From: Meconema thalassinum
Taxonomy: Eukaryota > Arthropoda > Insecta > Orthoptera > Tettigoniidae
Length of the DNA stretch: 64,000 nucleotides
Assembly: GCA_946902985.2 (NCBI GenBank)
Contig: OX336388.2
Span: forward strand, 295,532,526 to 295,596,525
Direction of reading: 5' to 3'
Below, one piece after another: positions 32,024 through 43,456 of the stretch (the stretch's first letter is position 1; each line of letters begins with the position of its first letter). The notes under the pieces were generated by a model. That model worked only from the letters and a program-made list of their open reading frames with translations. It searched no databases and was not told the origin of the DNA. The position numbers and the translations under genes are program-made.

Positions 32024-33099
32024 CAGTGCAGTGCCAGCTGTCTGTGAATGATAAGAATCCTGGGCAATGTTTTTCGCTGATGTAATAATATTAACGTGCT
32101 TCCCACGTTAAATCTAATGGAGTTCTCACACGTTGCTTTCTTTGTCTTATCTTTAATTTTTCTCTACTCTATAATAAAATGCTGCTGAAATATCGCTTGT
32201 GAAATGTTGCGTGCTCCAGCTCTATAATCACATTCCTTTCTTATTTTCTAGGCGCCGTGTCTTGCATAATACCCGCGGAATATTCCAATGAACATCTCCT
32301 TACTGATTCATGATTGATGAGGTGCGCTCACTTCCGTATTCTCTCAGCGCGAACATTAACGGGTTCATAAGAATAAAAAGGCGTGGCTGTACCAACTTCT
32401 CTTGTTCTGTAATTCTGTCTGTACCGGCACATTTTGACATGTCTGCTTTTACGCCGGACGAGGTGTTTGTTTGTCTGTTGGCTATGGGTTGGAGTGTGTG
32501 TCATTTAAGGAGAAGGTCTCCCAGAAGCAGGCGCGTAAAAAACGGGGAGGGCAGGGGCGAAGCGGGGCTCAAGTTTTAGGCGCAAGTCCAAATTTATTAA
32601 GTAACCTTAAAATAATAGTAAATTAACCCATAACTCTTCTATAATTGATTTAATACCACGTTAGGCTGAAAATCGGAAAAGCCATGTTGCCTAGCTTAGT
32701 TGTACGATAATTTATTTATTCTACCGAACAAACAGTGTGTTTTTCCCCGTTTCTTGCCGAGGCACCAACTGAGCCTAGAGTCCAGGGGCTTTGAACTTTG
32801 TCCTCTACCACGACGATCCGAAAAGGTGCATTTACGAATTATTGTTTATGAGCACCGGTTTAAAACTGAAGTAAGATACTGTGATGCACGACACACAACA
32901 CCTGCCGGGAAACAACAGCACGCGTGTCTTTTTTGTTTACGAAAGAAATAAGGTAAAATAACACGGCTCTTCCCTCGAGCATGTCGGGTTTTAAGCACAC
33001 CCTGCGCTTGCGCGGGAGATATGGAACTGCGCCCATAATCAGTGGCATTTACAGATACTTTTAATTAGGCCGATTGAACTGCGCCCATAGTCAAGTCGG

Positions 33100-33260
33100 C
33101 TGTTAGCCCAAGTTCGGTTTAAGGGGAAGTGACGGACTGTCTCCCACCACTAGCTTCTGCACTGCTGAGAATAAGAGGTAGTCCCCCATTCCGATAAGCA
33201 GCTGTACTACAGGCCTCCGGGGGTGGCAGCTAATCACACTAACCATTACACCACAGAGGC

Positions 33261-33261
<1 letters not shown>
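33100..33261 (-). mobile_element. SINE-L (tRNA-headed)
   Basis: On the minus strand, next to the (TAA)n tract, is GCCTCTGTGGTGTAATGGTT, an A-box-like head. The B box is weak. The rest runs to about 33100. Confidence 0.5.
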
Positions 33262-33311
<50 letters not shown>

Positions 33312-33322
33312 TAATAATAATA
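33262..33322. repeat. (AAT)n tract 1
   Basis: About 20 triplets with one interruption; marks the junction of SINE-L and LINE-A. Confidence 0.95.
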
Positions 33323-33443
33323 GTCAGCGTCTGTTCACCTAGTTGGTGCGGCTGTGAAATATGTCTTGATCTCAACAATCAAGTCAGCAATCATCGTGAT
33401 CTTTCTTTAAGATCGCCACAACCACCTTCAACTTGAAGTAATC

Positions 33444-33998
33444 ATGATGGAACAAAAGGAAAGAAATCCGCTACCCCAGGCCCCAGTCACCGTGCTGGAC
33501 TTTCCTGGTCATCGGATTCTGGGGGACCAGGAACATCATGAGGAGAAGAGTCGGAGCTTCTCAAAATCTCTACACAAACACTACATTGGCACTCTCAATG
33601 TTAATACTCTCTTCAAACTTGGAAAACTAAAACAACTCACACACATGTTAGAAAAATTTCAAATAAAAATTCTTGCGATTCAAGAGACTCGTTTTCAAGA
33701 TGAAAATCATTTCAACACAGAAAATTATAGGATTTATAAAGGTAAACCTGCTGTCAGAAGAGGTACATCATCATTGTTTGGAACAGGATTTGCAGTACAC
33801 AAATCAGTCATGGATAACATTATTGACTTTAATTCCATATCAGAAAGGATCTCAACACTCTCCTTCAAATCAGGTAATAAAGGTTACACGATTATCAATG
33901 CACATGCACCTACAAATGAGCATAATAGAAAGAAACCACAAGAAGTTGAAAACTTCTGGGAAGACATGGAAGAAGTAACAAACAACATAACAAAATAG
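33444..33998 (+). pseudogene. LINE-A endonuclease, N-terminal half
   Basis: Residues about 48-180 of the 184-aa frame match APE-type endonucleases of non-LTR elements: TLNVNTLFKLGKLKQL, ILAIQETRF (with the catalytic Glu), GTGFAVHKS and TIINAHAPTNEH. Then the frame breaks after NFWEDMEEV. The region that should hold the GDFN and SDH active-site motifs is missing, and the next block (33999 on) belongs to the endonuclease-RT linker. An internal deletion near 33990 thus removed the C-terminal half. The likely start is the ATG at 33444. Confidence 0.82.
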
Positions 33999-36142
33999 TG
34001 AAGCCTGATCCAGAATATTTGAAGATAAACAGGGACAAAATCATTGAAGAAATTAATAGGCATCCAACAGACACTTGGACAGATCTTGCGACCACAGTTC
34101 AAAAGGCAATGCGTTGGGCACAACCTCCTAGAAAACGAAAACATAGGTGGTGGAACGTAATTTGTGATCAAGCCACTGAGAGAAGAACACAGGCATGGAT
34201 GAAGTTCAGCAGTAACAGAACATCCGAAACATGGAAGGAATTTCACGGAGTTCAAAAACAATCATCAAAGGAAATCAGAAGAGAAAAACGAGCGTACGAC
34301 AACAACAGGCTAAAAGAAATTGAAGAAGATTTTAAGAGAAATAACACAAGAAATTTTTACAGAACATTCAAAGAAAATATTAGGGGTTATCAGCCTCCTA
34401 GCCTCTGTTTTCGAAGAACAGATGGGTCCCTGGAAACGAACACGAAAGAAAACTGTACAATTCTCAAACAATACTTTAATAATCTTCTCAATTGTACAGA
34501 ACCCACGGAGAAATTGACCTTCCAAAAAACCACATCCAATCCCGATTCTACTCCACCTACAATAGAGGAGATAGAGGAGATCATACAACAAATGAAAAAT
34601 AACAGAGCGGCAGGAGAAGATGGCATTATTGCTGAAGTATGGAAGCTTCAAGATAAAAACATCACCAAAACAATTCATAAGATCATCACAGACATTTGGA
34701 TCACAGAGAAAATGCCAGAGGAATGGAAATGTGCATTGATCCACGCATTACATAAAAAGGGTGATAAGTCAGATACAAATAATTACAGAGGGATTTCTCT
34801 AGTGCCAGTCGCTTACAAAATATTCTCTAAAGTGTTATTGAACAGACTAGAACCACAAGCAGATCCACAAATATGAGAATACCAGGCAGGCTTCAGAAAA
34901 GGGAGATCATGCATCGAACAGATCTGGAACATGAGAACACTACTGAAAGTCAGACAGACAAAAAACACTGTAGTTACCTTTGTGGACTTTAAAAAAGCAT
35001 ACGACAGCATTGATAGACAAACGCTATTTGCAGTACTGGAAGAATATGGCATTGACAAAAAAACCAGGGCACTTATACAACTAACGCTCTCGGACACCAC
35101 CTCTAAAGTTAAGTTCATGGGTGAAATTTCAGAACCCTTTCATATACGCACAGGTGTCAAACAAGGGGACGGCCTCTCACCAATCTTGTTCAACATGGTC
35201 TTAGACAAAATTGTTAAGCAGTGGGAGGAACAAGTTAAAGGAATACAGCTAGGAAGAACCCGTGAAACAAAAACAATCATAAAATGTCTAGCATTTGCAG
35301 ATGACGTAGCCTTACTCAGCAATAACACACAGGAGGCAAAGGAAGCACTGGAACGATTACATGAAATAGCTGCTAAAACAGGTTTACAGATATCTTATGA
35401 GAAGACCCAATACATGGAACGACACACCAACAATGTACAAACCATGCATACCATATATGGATCCATACAAAGAGTTGAAAAATTTAAGTACTTAGGAGAA
35501 TATATACAAATAGGAGGATCAAACAAGATGTCTAACATAGAACGAATGGAAAAACTCCAGAAAGCATACAAACTTACATGGTCACATTATAATAAGAAAA
35601 GCATATCAAGACAGGCCAAACTTAGACACTACAAAACAGTTGTATTACCAGAAGCATTGTATGCGTCAGGAACGACCACAATTGGAGCATCTGGCATCAC
35701 AGAAACAGAAAAAATTGAACGTAAAATTCTGAGAAAAATATTTGGAGCAGTACACAGAGATGGGATATGGATGAAAAGACCTACCAAAGAGCTATATGAA
35801 CACACAGACAGACTCACAGATATCATTAGAAAACGCAGACTAACGTTCTACGGGCACATACAGAGAATGAACAATAAACGACTTACAAAGAAAATCTTTG
35901 ATGTAGTAAACAGTTCAAAAAGGAAAACAAATTGGTATCATGAAATAGAAGACGATTTAAAGCAATTAGGGATCAACAAGCAAATGATAGAAGACAGAGA
36001 AAAATTCAGAAACAAAATTAAGAAAGCCAAATTTTTAGTAAGTGAAAGGAAGAAGATAGGAACATTGTGGACGGAACAAAGGAAACAGGAGCACAGTCAT
36101 AGGATGAAGAGATTTTGGGAAGAGAAGAAGGGAAAGAAGTGA
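33999..36142 (+). pseudogene. LINE-A reverse transcriptase and C-terminal region
   Basis: One frame, broken only by a TGA at 34874-34876. In order: the fingers block (NNRAAGEDGIIAEVWK, 34600s), CALIHALHKKGD and NYRGISLVPVAYKIFSKVLL. After the stop come EYQAGFRKGRSC, VTFVDFKKAYDSID (first catalytic Asp), GVKQGDGLSPILFNMVL, and CLAFADDVALLS (FADD at 35294-35305, the catalytic pair). The post-RT region has EKFKYLGEYIQIGG, ERKILRKIFGAV and KRRLTFYGHIQRM, and ends RFWEEKKGKK. All RT catalytic residues are present. The single stop is the main lesion here. Confidence 0.88.
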
Positions 36143-36200
36143 AAATTGTGACATCATGAGATACTTAAGTTCAAACACTGTCCATAAGGGCAACAATGAT

Positions 36201-36240
36201 GTAATAATAATAATAGTCTAATAATAATAATAATAATAAT
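36201..36240. repeat. (TAA)n tract 2
   Basis: TAA units with small interruptions join the LINE-A 3' end to SINE-J. Confidence 0.9.
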
Positions 36241-36571
36241 GAAAATCCACAGCCTTTTTCCAGTCATTGGACCGGGTCAGGGTTGGAATGAATGAAGCCC
36301 CCATCTAGCGGCAAGGATAGGCATTGTGCCGGCTTCCGAAGCCTGTCGCACTCCTCTGGGACAATGATTATTGAATGACAGATGAAATGAAATGATAGTG
36401 GAGAGTGTTGCTGAAATGAAAGATGACAGGGAAAACCGGAGTACCCGGAGAAAAACCTGTCCCGCGTCCGCTTTGCCCAGCACAAATCTCACATGGAGTG
36501 ACAAGGATTTGAAGCACGGAACCCAGCGGTGAGAGGCCGGCACGCTGCTGCCTAAGCCACGGAGGCTACAC
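36241..36571 (-). mobile_element. SINE-J (tRNA-derived)
   Basis: The minus-strand head is TCCGTGGCTTAGGCAGCAGC (A-box-like) then CCTCTCACCGCTGGGTTCCG. The body has TGTGAGATTTGTGCTGGGC, GGTTTTTCTCCGGGTACTCC and GGTTTTCCCTGTCATC. The 3' end abuts (TAA)n. Confidence 0.75.
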
Positions 36572-36594
36572 TAATAATAATAATAATAATAATA
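36572..36594. repeat. (TAA)n tract 3, target of the R4/Dong-like element
   Basis: About seven TAA units directly upstream of the element; AAT units resume at its 3' end (40069-40081). Confidence 0.9.
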
Positions 36595-36602
36595 CTCAAC
36601 CT

Positions 36603-37890
36603 GTGCTCACCCAGGCAGGACTGCCACGACAGCGTATTAAATGGACAAATGTCATGAATGAAACCATAATACGCACTTATTTTAGGGTTACTGACTTCGG
36701 ACAGAATTCAGTTGGTTATAGGCAACGCTTACATTCTGAATTTCTGTTGCATTACCCTGAACTAACTGTGACCGAACAGAGAGTATCTGATCAATACAGG
36801 GCTATTCTCCTGAATAATCTTATCCCTGAAGCCAGAATGTACACCATTAAAGAAGAGGTACGGTGTGAGAAGGAAGGTGTGAATGGAGACCCTCAGAACA
36901 GTGTACCTGAAGAACTGGAGTCGGCACAAGCTGATAGCCAGAACCTTCAAGAAGTAGATCCAGTTTCCATGCAAATTATCGATCAACACCAAATTGGAAA
37001 GTTGAAGAATGAAATGATGACTACAGTCATAGAGTTTTATGGAACTGATACAAATTGCAGGCCGAAAATACCGAAAGTCAATGGTTCAAGAAAGCTGACA
37101 AAGATACTGAGTATCATGAATCGGGATGTTTTGCCGGAACATGTTGAAGCATCTGCCAATCTGGAATCCCTTCATACTATTATTTACTGTGGTGCAGTAA
37201 CTGTTGTGAGAGCTATGGGTATTGGACAACATGAACGGAAAAAGCAAATGCCATCGATGCCAAACTGGGAAAGAAGACTTGATGGAAGGATTGAACAGCT
37301 CAGGGCAGATATTGCTAGAATGACACAATATGTTCGTGGTACAAGAACAAGAAAATTACTGAGGAAAACTGAGCATATAATGAGACAAAACACTGACCAC
37401 ACACAGCGAGATGTACCGAATTCAACACCTGAAGAGTGCTTAGATACCTTGAAACAAAGGCTGTCTGTTTTATCCGCCAGACTTGCAAAGTATAGGGAGC
37501 GTATGAAGAGGAAGAAAGATAACTTCCTTTTCGCCAACTCAGAGAGAAGATTCTATCAGACTCTGGGTAAGATAAAGGTTTCTGCGGACAAAAAATATCC
37601 GACTAAGGAAGAAGTTCAAGAATTTTGGGGCAAACAACTGTCCACACCTTCTCATCATGACACTCAATCAAGTTGGGTAAGAGAAGAACAGCAAGCTTCC
37701 CAAAGATTTGAGCAAATGCAGCACGAGAAATTCACCACAAATGATATTAATGAAGTTATCAACAACTTAGCGAATTGGAAAGCCCCTGGCCCTGACCAGA
37801 TTCAGAATTTTTGGTATAAGAAGTTCTGGAGCATCCACAATCGACTAGGTGAGTTCATTAATGATGCCATCCTTCATCGCACGTGGCATC
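36603..37890 (+). pseudogene. R4/Dong-like ORF, N-terminal part
   Basis: Residues 1-90 are a region of unknown fold (TYFRVTDFGQNSVGYRQRLH, the start of a Myb-like or helix-rich domain is possible). Residues about 210-315 are basic and coiled (RRLDGRIEQLRADIARM, LSARLAKYRERMKRKKDN). Then come the conserved start of the RT domain (FTTNDINEVINNLANWKAPG, PDQIQNFWYKKFW) and DAILHR. Here a +1 shift moves the true reading into the frame of 37849-39084. The ORF as annotated runs on to 37973 in the wrong frame. Confidence 0.8.
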
Positions 37891-39084
37891 ACATATTTGC
37901 TTCCAAAAGATCTTCAGAATACATGGCATCCTACAAAATATCGTCCCATCACATGTCTGCCCACGTTGTATAAGATCATTACATCATGCTTGGCTAACAG
38001 GATATATGCACACTGTGAAAGAAACAATATAATTGCCGTGAAACAGAAAGGTTGTAAAAAGGGTTCAAAAGGGTGCAAAGAACAACTGATAATTGACTCA
38101 GTTGTGTGTGGCCAGGCACACTTAAATCACCGAAACCTTCACATGGCGTACATCGATTATAAGAAGGCCTTTGATTCTGTGCCCCATGACTGGCTAGTAG
38201 CAGTGCTGCGATTGTATAGGATCAATGAGGTATTTGTCAGTTTCTTGGAAAGGGTTATGTCAGCATGGCAAACTAGACTGTGTCTCAGTACGCCTCGCGG
38301 AGATATACGAACAGATGAGATATCGATTCAGAGAGGCATCTTTCAAGGAGACTCCCTTAGCCCCTTATGGTTTATCCTGGCAATGAATCCTCTATCTACC
38401 CAGCTTAACTCTACTCACTACGGCTTTTCTATCAAGATTGGAAAGAGAGTTGGTACTCGGCTAAATCATCTGCTATACATGGACGACCTTAAACTCTATG
38501 CCGAAACAGAGTCGCATCTGGAAAACTTGTTGAGAATAGTTGAAGCATTCTCACGAGACATACAAATGGGATTTGGTTTGGACAAGTGTCGGATACTAAA
38601 GGTGGTGAGGGGAAAAGTACAGAAGTCCGGGTATGAGCTGGAAGATGGACAGCATATTAGGGCTATGTTGGCAGAAGACACCTACAAATACTTAGGAGTA
38701 AAACAAGCTAAGCATATTGACCATGTGTCAATAAAGAAAGATCTGTCCTGTGAATTTGTCAAAAGATTAAAACAAATCATAAAAACGCACTTGAACAGCA
38801 AAAACCTAGTGAAAGCTGTTAACACGTATGCTGTACCTGTGCTGAGCTACTCCTTTGGCATAATCAAATGGTGTAAAACGGACATCGAAAGACTTGAGCG
38901 AAAAATGAGAACGATGCTCACAAAAGGAAGGAAACACCACCCACGATCTTCAATAGAGCGATTGAGTCTTCCCAGAAGCCTAGGTGGACGTGGGTTCATT
39001 GACAATGATAATCAGATGAAACGACAGATAGTCAGCCTTAGGGAGTACTTCTACGCAGAAGCGAGGTCATCTGTACATCACTGA
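37881..39084 (+). pseudogene. R4/Dong-like reverse transcriptase
   Basis: From GITYLLPKDL the frame has YRPITCLPTLYKIITSCLA, AVKQKGCKKGSKGCKEQL, MAYIDYKKAFDSVPHDWLV (first catalytic Asp), RGIFQGDSLSPLWFILAMNP and LLYMDDLKLYAE (YMDD at 38476-38487, the catalytic pair). The thumb and beyond include YKYLGVKQAKHIDH, NTYAVPVLSYSFGIIKW and PRSLGGRGFID. All RT motifs are intact. A TGA at 39082-39084 cuts the frame; the same frame continues immediately after. Confidence 0.88.
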
Positions 39085-39972
39085 GCCATCAGTGAGGCGG
39101 ACAGATCAACGCCACTGGTCTTGTGTCAGCAAGAGATTCGACACCTCCTACATACTGACCTTCAGAAGATGGAAGCATGGAAAGCAAAACCTTTGCACGG
39201 AAGACATCCAAATGAGGTGAGTCAAGCAAATGTTGATATAACTGCGTCAAACTACTGGCTCACTTCAGGACAGATTTTTCCAGAAACTGAAGGTTTTATG
39301 CTAGCAATTCAAGACCAAGTCATCCCTACAAGGAACTACCTCAAGTTCATTGTAAAAGATCCCGCTGTACCAGATGATAAGTGCCGCTACGGATGTCAAC
39401 AGTCAGAAACAGTACAGCATATTACATCTGCATGTAGATATTTCCTGGCAACAGAGCACAAACAAAGGCATGATGCAGATGCTAAAATCTTGCATCAGGA
39501 GCTGGCTGATAAGTTTCAGCTTTTGAAAGGAATGAAAGTTCCGTACCACCAATATCAGCCGGAGTGTGTTCTTGAAAACAATGAATACAAGCTGTATTGG
39601 GACCGAACTATTTTGACTGATCAATCGGTATCACACAACAGGCCGGATCTGGTGGTTGTAAACAAGAAAACCAAGCAAACTACATTGATTGATGTTGCGA
39701 TTCCTAGCAACAAGAATCTCCAGTCAAAACACATTGAAAAGATCAGCAAATACAGCGAGTTGGTCGACCCTATCAAAAGACAGTGGCATGTAGAGCGAGT
39801 GAAGACCAAGCATATCATTGTCTCGAGTACGGGCGTGATCCCAAGTACCTTGCTCCAAGGCCTTAAAGAACTGGATCTGGATACTCGGCTGTACAAACTA
39901 ATGCAGAAGGCAGTAGTTCTAGCAACAACCAGAATCGTTCGGAAGTTCATGGGTAGCGAAATTCTAGCTTAG
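39085..39972 (+). pseudogene. R4/Dong-like zinc knuckle and restriction-like endonuclease
   Basis: Same frame as the RT, downstream of the in-frame TGA. From the ATG at 39121, Cys88, Cys92, His100 and Cys105 (CRYGCQQSETVQHITSAC) form a CCHC knuckle. The PD-(D/E)XK nuclease core follows: RPDLVVV at 174-180, LIDVAIP at 189-195 with Asp191, and a downstream KYSELVDPIKRQW. This nuclease nicks the target DNA for target-primed reverse transcription in R2/R4-type elements. The C-terminus is MQKAVVLATTRIVRKFMG. The domain has no visible damage; only the upstream TGA and frameshift would prevent full-length synthesis. Confidence 0.88.
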
Positions 39973-40296
39973 AAGTTGCTGTTTCCGTAGCTATACTTTG
40001 GTTCACTGAAGCCCGTATAGTTACGTTCTAATATACCAGAAATGTGTTATATGTACTGTACACACCGAAAATAATAATAATACAACTCTCTCTAATCCAC
40101 CATAAATAACTACCCCTCTAAAAAATATAATAATCTTCTAAATGGTAAGATTACCTCAAACTAGATTATTATACATTTGCAATAACAAAACTATTTTTAA
40201 AATATGGTTAGGATGTCGAAAACATCCCAATGTACCAGTTAATGCCAATATTGCTAGATCAAAAATTAAATATTAGTCTGTTTTGAAAACTGTACC

Positions 40297-40400
40297 TGTT
40301 TTATGTATCCAAGGCCAACACTAATCTCTTGTCCGCAATCTGGACAGGGTATATTTAGTTGTTCGCAATCTGGACGGTTTTTGACTTGTTCGCAATCAAG
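40297..40400 (-). other. Possible Cys-rich exon
   Basis: A minus-strand frame reads RLCLDCEQVKNRPDCEQLN then IPCPDCGQEISVGLGYIKQ, with a donor-like GTACAG right after. The paired CxxC resembles a small zinc-binding exon. It may be left from the hAT element's own gene. At DNA level, TTCGCAATCTGGAC repeats imperfectly three times. Confidence 0.3.
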
Positions 40401-40970
40401 ACACAACCGATTTGAAATGAGTCACTTCAAATTCACACCACTCGACACAACATAATTCGGTAGAGGGGAGGAGGGAGGGACTCTACCTGACCACTCTCAA
40501 TGGGCGCAGTACCACGGACACTTTTAAAGGTTGATGCTAATGACCAGGGTCATTAGTGAAGCTTGAGCGCAGTTCCATACAACCCGCTTGCGCACTGCGT
40601 TGCGCCGACCGATTTCAAAAAGCAGTGATGCATGTGACGTCAGAAGCTTGACATTTGGTGCTACGCTTGCGTCGTGTTTACCCAAATCGGTGGAGCTCCA
40701 GCAGTTCTGTATTCATATTCTTATTGTATTTTAATTAGACATTATGAATAAAAATCATCATATTTTTTATAAATATAGCGTTAGGCCTACATTACCGTGT
40801 TATTTCAAGCTTCAAAGTCTTAACCTAAATAAAAATCCCTGTTAGGTAGGCAACCGCAGTTTATAAATTTGGCCCCCCTCCCCCCACACACGTTTCGAGG
40901 ATTTATACGCCCCTGCCCAGAAGGAACTGCTGTTTTCTTCGTGACGGTTGGTTTAATTTACTGTATTTAT

Positions 40971-41818
40971 TTATGTTCGATGATGTCGAAATGTAAATAT
41001 TATATGCCAGAAAACTGTATCATAATGAGGATCATTATAGTAGCCTACTATTCTTCATTATGAGACAGTTTCTCCAGCCAATCAGAGCTCATTCATTGAC
41101 CAATTAGGTAAGGGTAGCTTCTCGCATGCGCTCAAGATCCAATATGACGGACATGAATTGCATGATTTGAAAGTTCAAAGTGAATATCGGATCAACCATT
41201 GTAGTTCCAATCCCAAACACAAAGACAAACCTTTACGGTAACAAGAAAATACTATGACATATGCAAGTAATTTATGAATCTACGTCCAGAAGTTAGCAAC
41301 ACAGATTCCTTCTACATAAATTACCGACATGGAAAGTGCACCGTCCATATGTTCGCGTAAATAAACTGGCGAATATGAGACAAGAAATAGCACTGTACCT
41401 TAATATCCGCAACTCCAATTTCTACACAACGCATTGCTTTCAAACGACTTCGGTGACATTATTAGTGAATGCTAGTTCTGATCGGCACTAGACATCATGC
41501 AGGCTGTAAACAATAGCATTGCCAAGCAAAGTAAATGGTCTCTGCTTTCGAAATTCTTTGAACCATGCATGCGCTCTGTTCACACTGCAAACCACCCAGC
41601 GCGCACTGTTCACTAACTGAAGTTACTGAATCCCACAGATATTTATGTTAAAACATATAATAAAGTTATAATTATCGTCGAACATAAACAGTCGTATGCA
41701 ACTCGCCTATAATGGTAATTAAGACACTTGTATGGAAATTATAAGACTCGCTACGCTCGTTTTATAAACTACTCGTGTCTTAATTATTGCCATTATGGGC
41801 TCGTTGCATAATGTACTA
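40971..41818 (+). mobile_element. Element E, copy 2 (long form)
   Basis: Starts TTATGTTCGATGATGTCG and has the longer middle shared with copies 3, 4 and 5 (TTACCGACATGGAAAGTGCA, CGCGTAAATAAACTGGCGAA). Ends with the hairpin and GTTGCATAATGTACTA. Confidence 0.78.
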
Positions 41819-42200
41819 AAGAGCAATTCTTATCGCTAGGAAATTCCCACAGACATCTAAATCCATCGTGGTGAGAAAGCTAAATCTCAATCTTATAGGT
41901 AAAAGTGCAAGTCTGATGATGATAGTCTTGAAGCTGCAGCTTTTACGGTAGATTGTGATTCTTTACTCTATGATGCTAGGTATCACATGCAATATATTGT
42001 AGCCTATATAATGCCTCGTGCAATTATAGTTTTATACTCTCTGTTAAGGCGTGTACCACTACTTTTGTGTTGACGTTTGTGTTTTATTAATCTTAATGTC
42101 CTTATGCTGCATTGTTTTATTGTTGACAGTGTCGACCTCTACGAGCCGTCTTTCGTAATACAAATCAGCCACTATGGTAATTTTTGGATGATATAACAGA
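41819..42200. other. Unassigned
   Basis: No gene or repeat recognised. Confidence 0.4.
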
Positions 42201-42648
42201 TTTTTAGCCTACTTTTCGCATTCTGTAAAAATGAGGAAAAAGTAGACTTATGAGATCGATCCGGGCAAAGGTGTGTCTGTCTGTCTGTCTATCTGGGTGT
42301 CCTCCCCTATGAACTCATATAGCCGCAGCTATCGAAATCAAATTCAGTTTGAGTAAAGATCTATACCTGAATATCTCAAGGCAATATTTGAAAATGATGC
42401 CAGAGCTACCAACTACTGAAAAATCGCCATTGAAATATCAGCTCTATGTTGGATATCTCAGAAGTTATGCATGCGAACTGTACAAATATTGGCACGCACA
42501 TAAATAATTACATTCCAGATTCACTTTCAGGAGCCCATACATGAAAATGTTGCGAACATGATTCTAAGCCTGCTGATAAGTCCAATGTTTAAATGCATAT
42601 AACTTCTATACTATCAACTGGATTTCAACCAAACTTTGTGTATGCTGT
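42201..42648 (-). mobile_element. Element F, copy 2 (fragment)
   Basis: TTTTTAGCCTACTTTTCGCA, the GTCT microsatellite, and one and a half internal units; cut off at about 42648 by SINE-A copy 4. Confidence 0.75.
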
Positions 42649-42650
42649 GT

Positions 42651-43108
42651 ATACCCCGTGTACTTTGGGTGTGTGTAGAATCTGTCTGATAACCGGTGTT
42701 AATTGTGATGGCTATATTAGGGTGTGTTATCTGTTTTCAGTTCAAGTATGGACTGCAGACATTCAGTTTTCAAGTAGTTCCTACGTTTGCTACCAAACGC
42801 CACCGTCAATGACTACTAGTTCTGAACTTGGTTACTGGATGCCACCGCAGTCGGCTCCTGGTAACAAACGTTGGAACCTAAGAGCGTTAGTCAAATCTAA
42901 CTTCACACAAGTGTAATTAGTGGAAGGTTATTTTACATGCCGTAAATCTATGACATGGGACCGCCGGCTTTACTTCCCCTCCGAAGTAAGGCATACTGAG
43001 GGATTTTTAACGCTCTTAAAAAATCCGACGACTTCGGCCGTGTTAGAACCCGCGACCTTGGGCATAGAAGCTCAGCATGCTACCGACTACACCACCGAAG
43101 CCGCCCAA
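42651..43108 (-). mobile_element. SINE-A copy 4
   Basis: From CCCCGTGTACTTTGGGTG to the head at 43035-43103 (minus strand), lacking the last 40 bp of the 3' end. The B box has one change (GGTTCTAACAC). Confidence 0.85.
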
Positions 43109-43387
43109 AGCGGTGTAATTGAGAGACAGAAATCTAGCTTCCCGTTTATACAAACTACATCGTTGTAAATACTGCAAATCCTCCATACTGGTGAATTATT
43201 ATGTGATGTAGATTTTGTTTTATACGTATATTAGTAATAGAACACAACTTACACGTGTAGGGCATGACCAGGCGAATACCAGGTGCAAGTAGAAAGGTGC
43301 GCTTCTCAGCCGTTTCCGAGAAATTAATTAATTGCAATTACAGTGCGGCGTCCATGTGCGTTGTACGCTAGTAAGAATCCAACGAGT

Positions 43388-43456
43388 CCGTGGCGCAGCG
43401 GTTAGAGCCCTGCTTCATAAGCACGGGATCACTGGATCGAATCCCACCAGTGAGCG
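43388..43456 (+). repeat. tRNA-like sequence, left arm of H2
   Basis: TCCGTGGCGCAGCGGTTAGA is A-box-like and GGATCGAATCCCACC is B-box-like, but the ends do not pair as an acceptor stem, so it is not a working tRNA gene. Confidence 0.65.

Larger units (their letters stand above)
33323..36200 (+). mobile_element. LINE-A, near-full RTE-like retrotransposon
   Basis: The element lies between (AAT)n tracts and encodes an APE-type endonuclease start, a full reverse transcriptase and a C-terminal domain. It is disabled by an internal deletion and one stop. Relatives lie at 13836, 15537, 16855, 18355/19115, 21285 and 61760, making it the most common LINE here. The clade call (RTE-like) rests on the endonuclease start NVNTLFKLGKLKQL and the post-RT block; a phylogeny was not possible. 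Confidence 0.82.
36595..40069 (+). mobile_element. R4/Dong-like non-LTR retrotransposon, nearly complete
   Basis: About 3.5 kb bounded by TAA tracts. A single long reading frame (36603-39972) is broken by one frameshift near 37880 and one TGA at 39082-39084. It encodes an N-terminal region, a reverse transcriptase with YMDD, a CCHC knuckle and a restriction-like endonuclease. Dong elements are known to insert in TAA repeats, which fits this position. Confidence 0.85.
32528..40915. mobile_element. 8.4-kb hAT-like element loaded with retroelements
   Basis: The left end is CAGGCGCGTAAAAAACGGGG and the right end, read inward, CAGGGGCGTATAAATCC. An exact 8-bp duplication CCCAGAAG flanks it (32520-32527 and 40916-40923), as hAT insertion makes. 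Subterminal segments at about 32990-33100 and 40500-40600 are also inverted to each other (GGAACTGCGCCCAT / ATGGGCGCAGT). Without the retroelements (33100-40080) the host element would be about 1.4 kb. No hAT transposase is seen. Confidence 0.7.

Noticed and set aside
33103..33378. 91-aa minus-strand frame with a long isoleucine run
   Set aside because: It is the translated (AAT)n microsatellite. The same applies to 21345-21665 (106 aa) and 19342-19662.
43388..43456. Functional tRNA gene
   Set aside because: A and B boxes are present but the acceptor arms do not pair and it lies in a repeat arm. The other tRNA-like pieces (9500, 23060, 56280, 60940) are likewise SINE heads.
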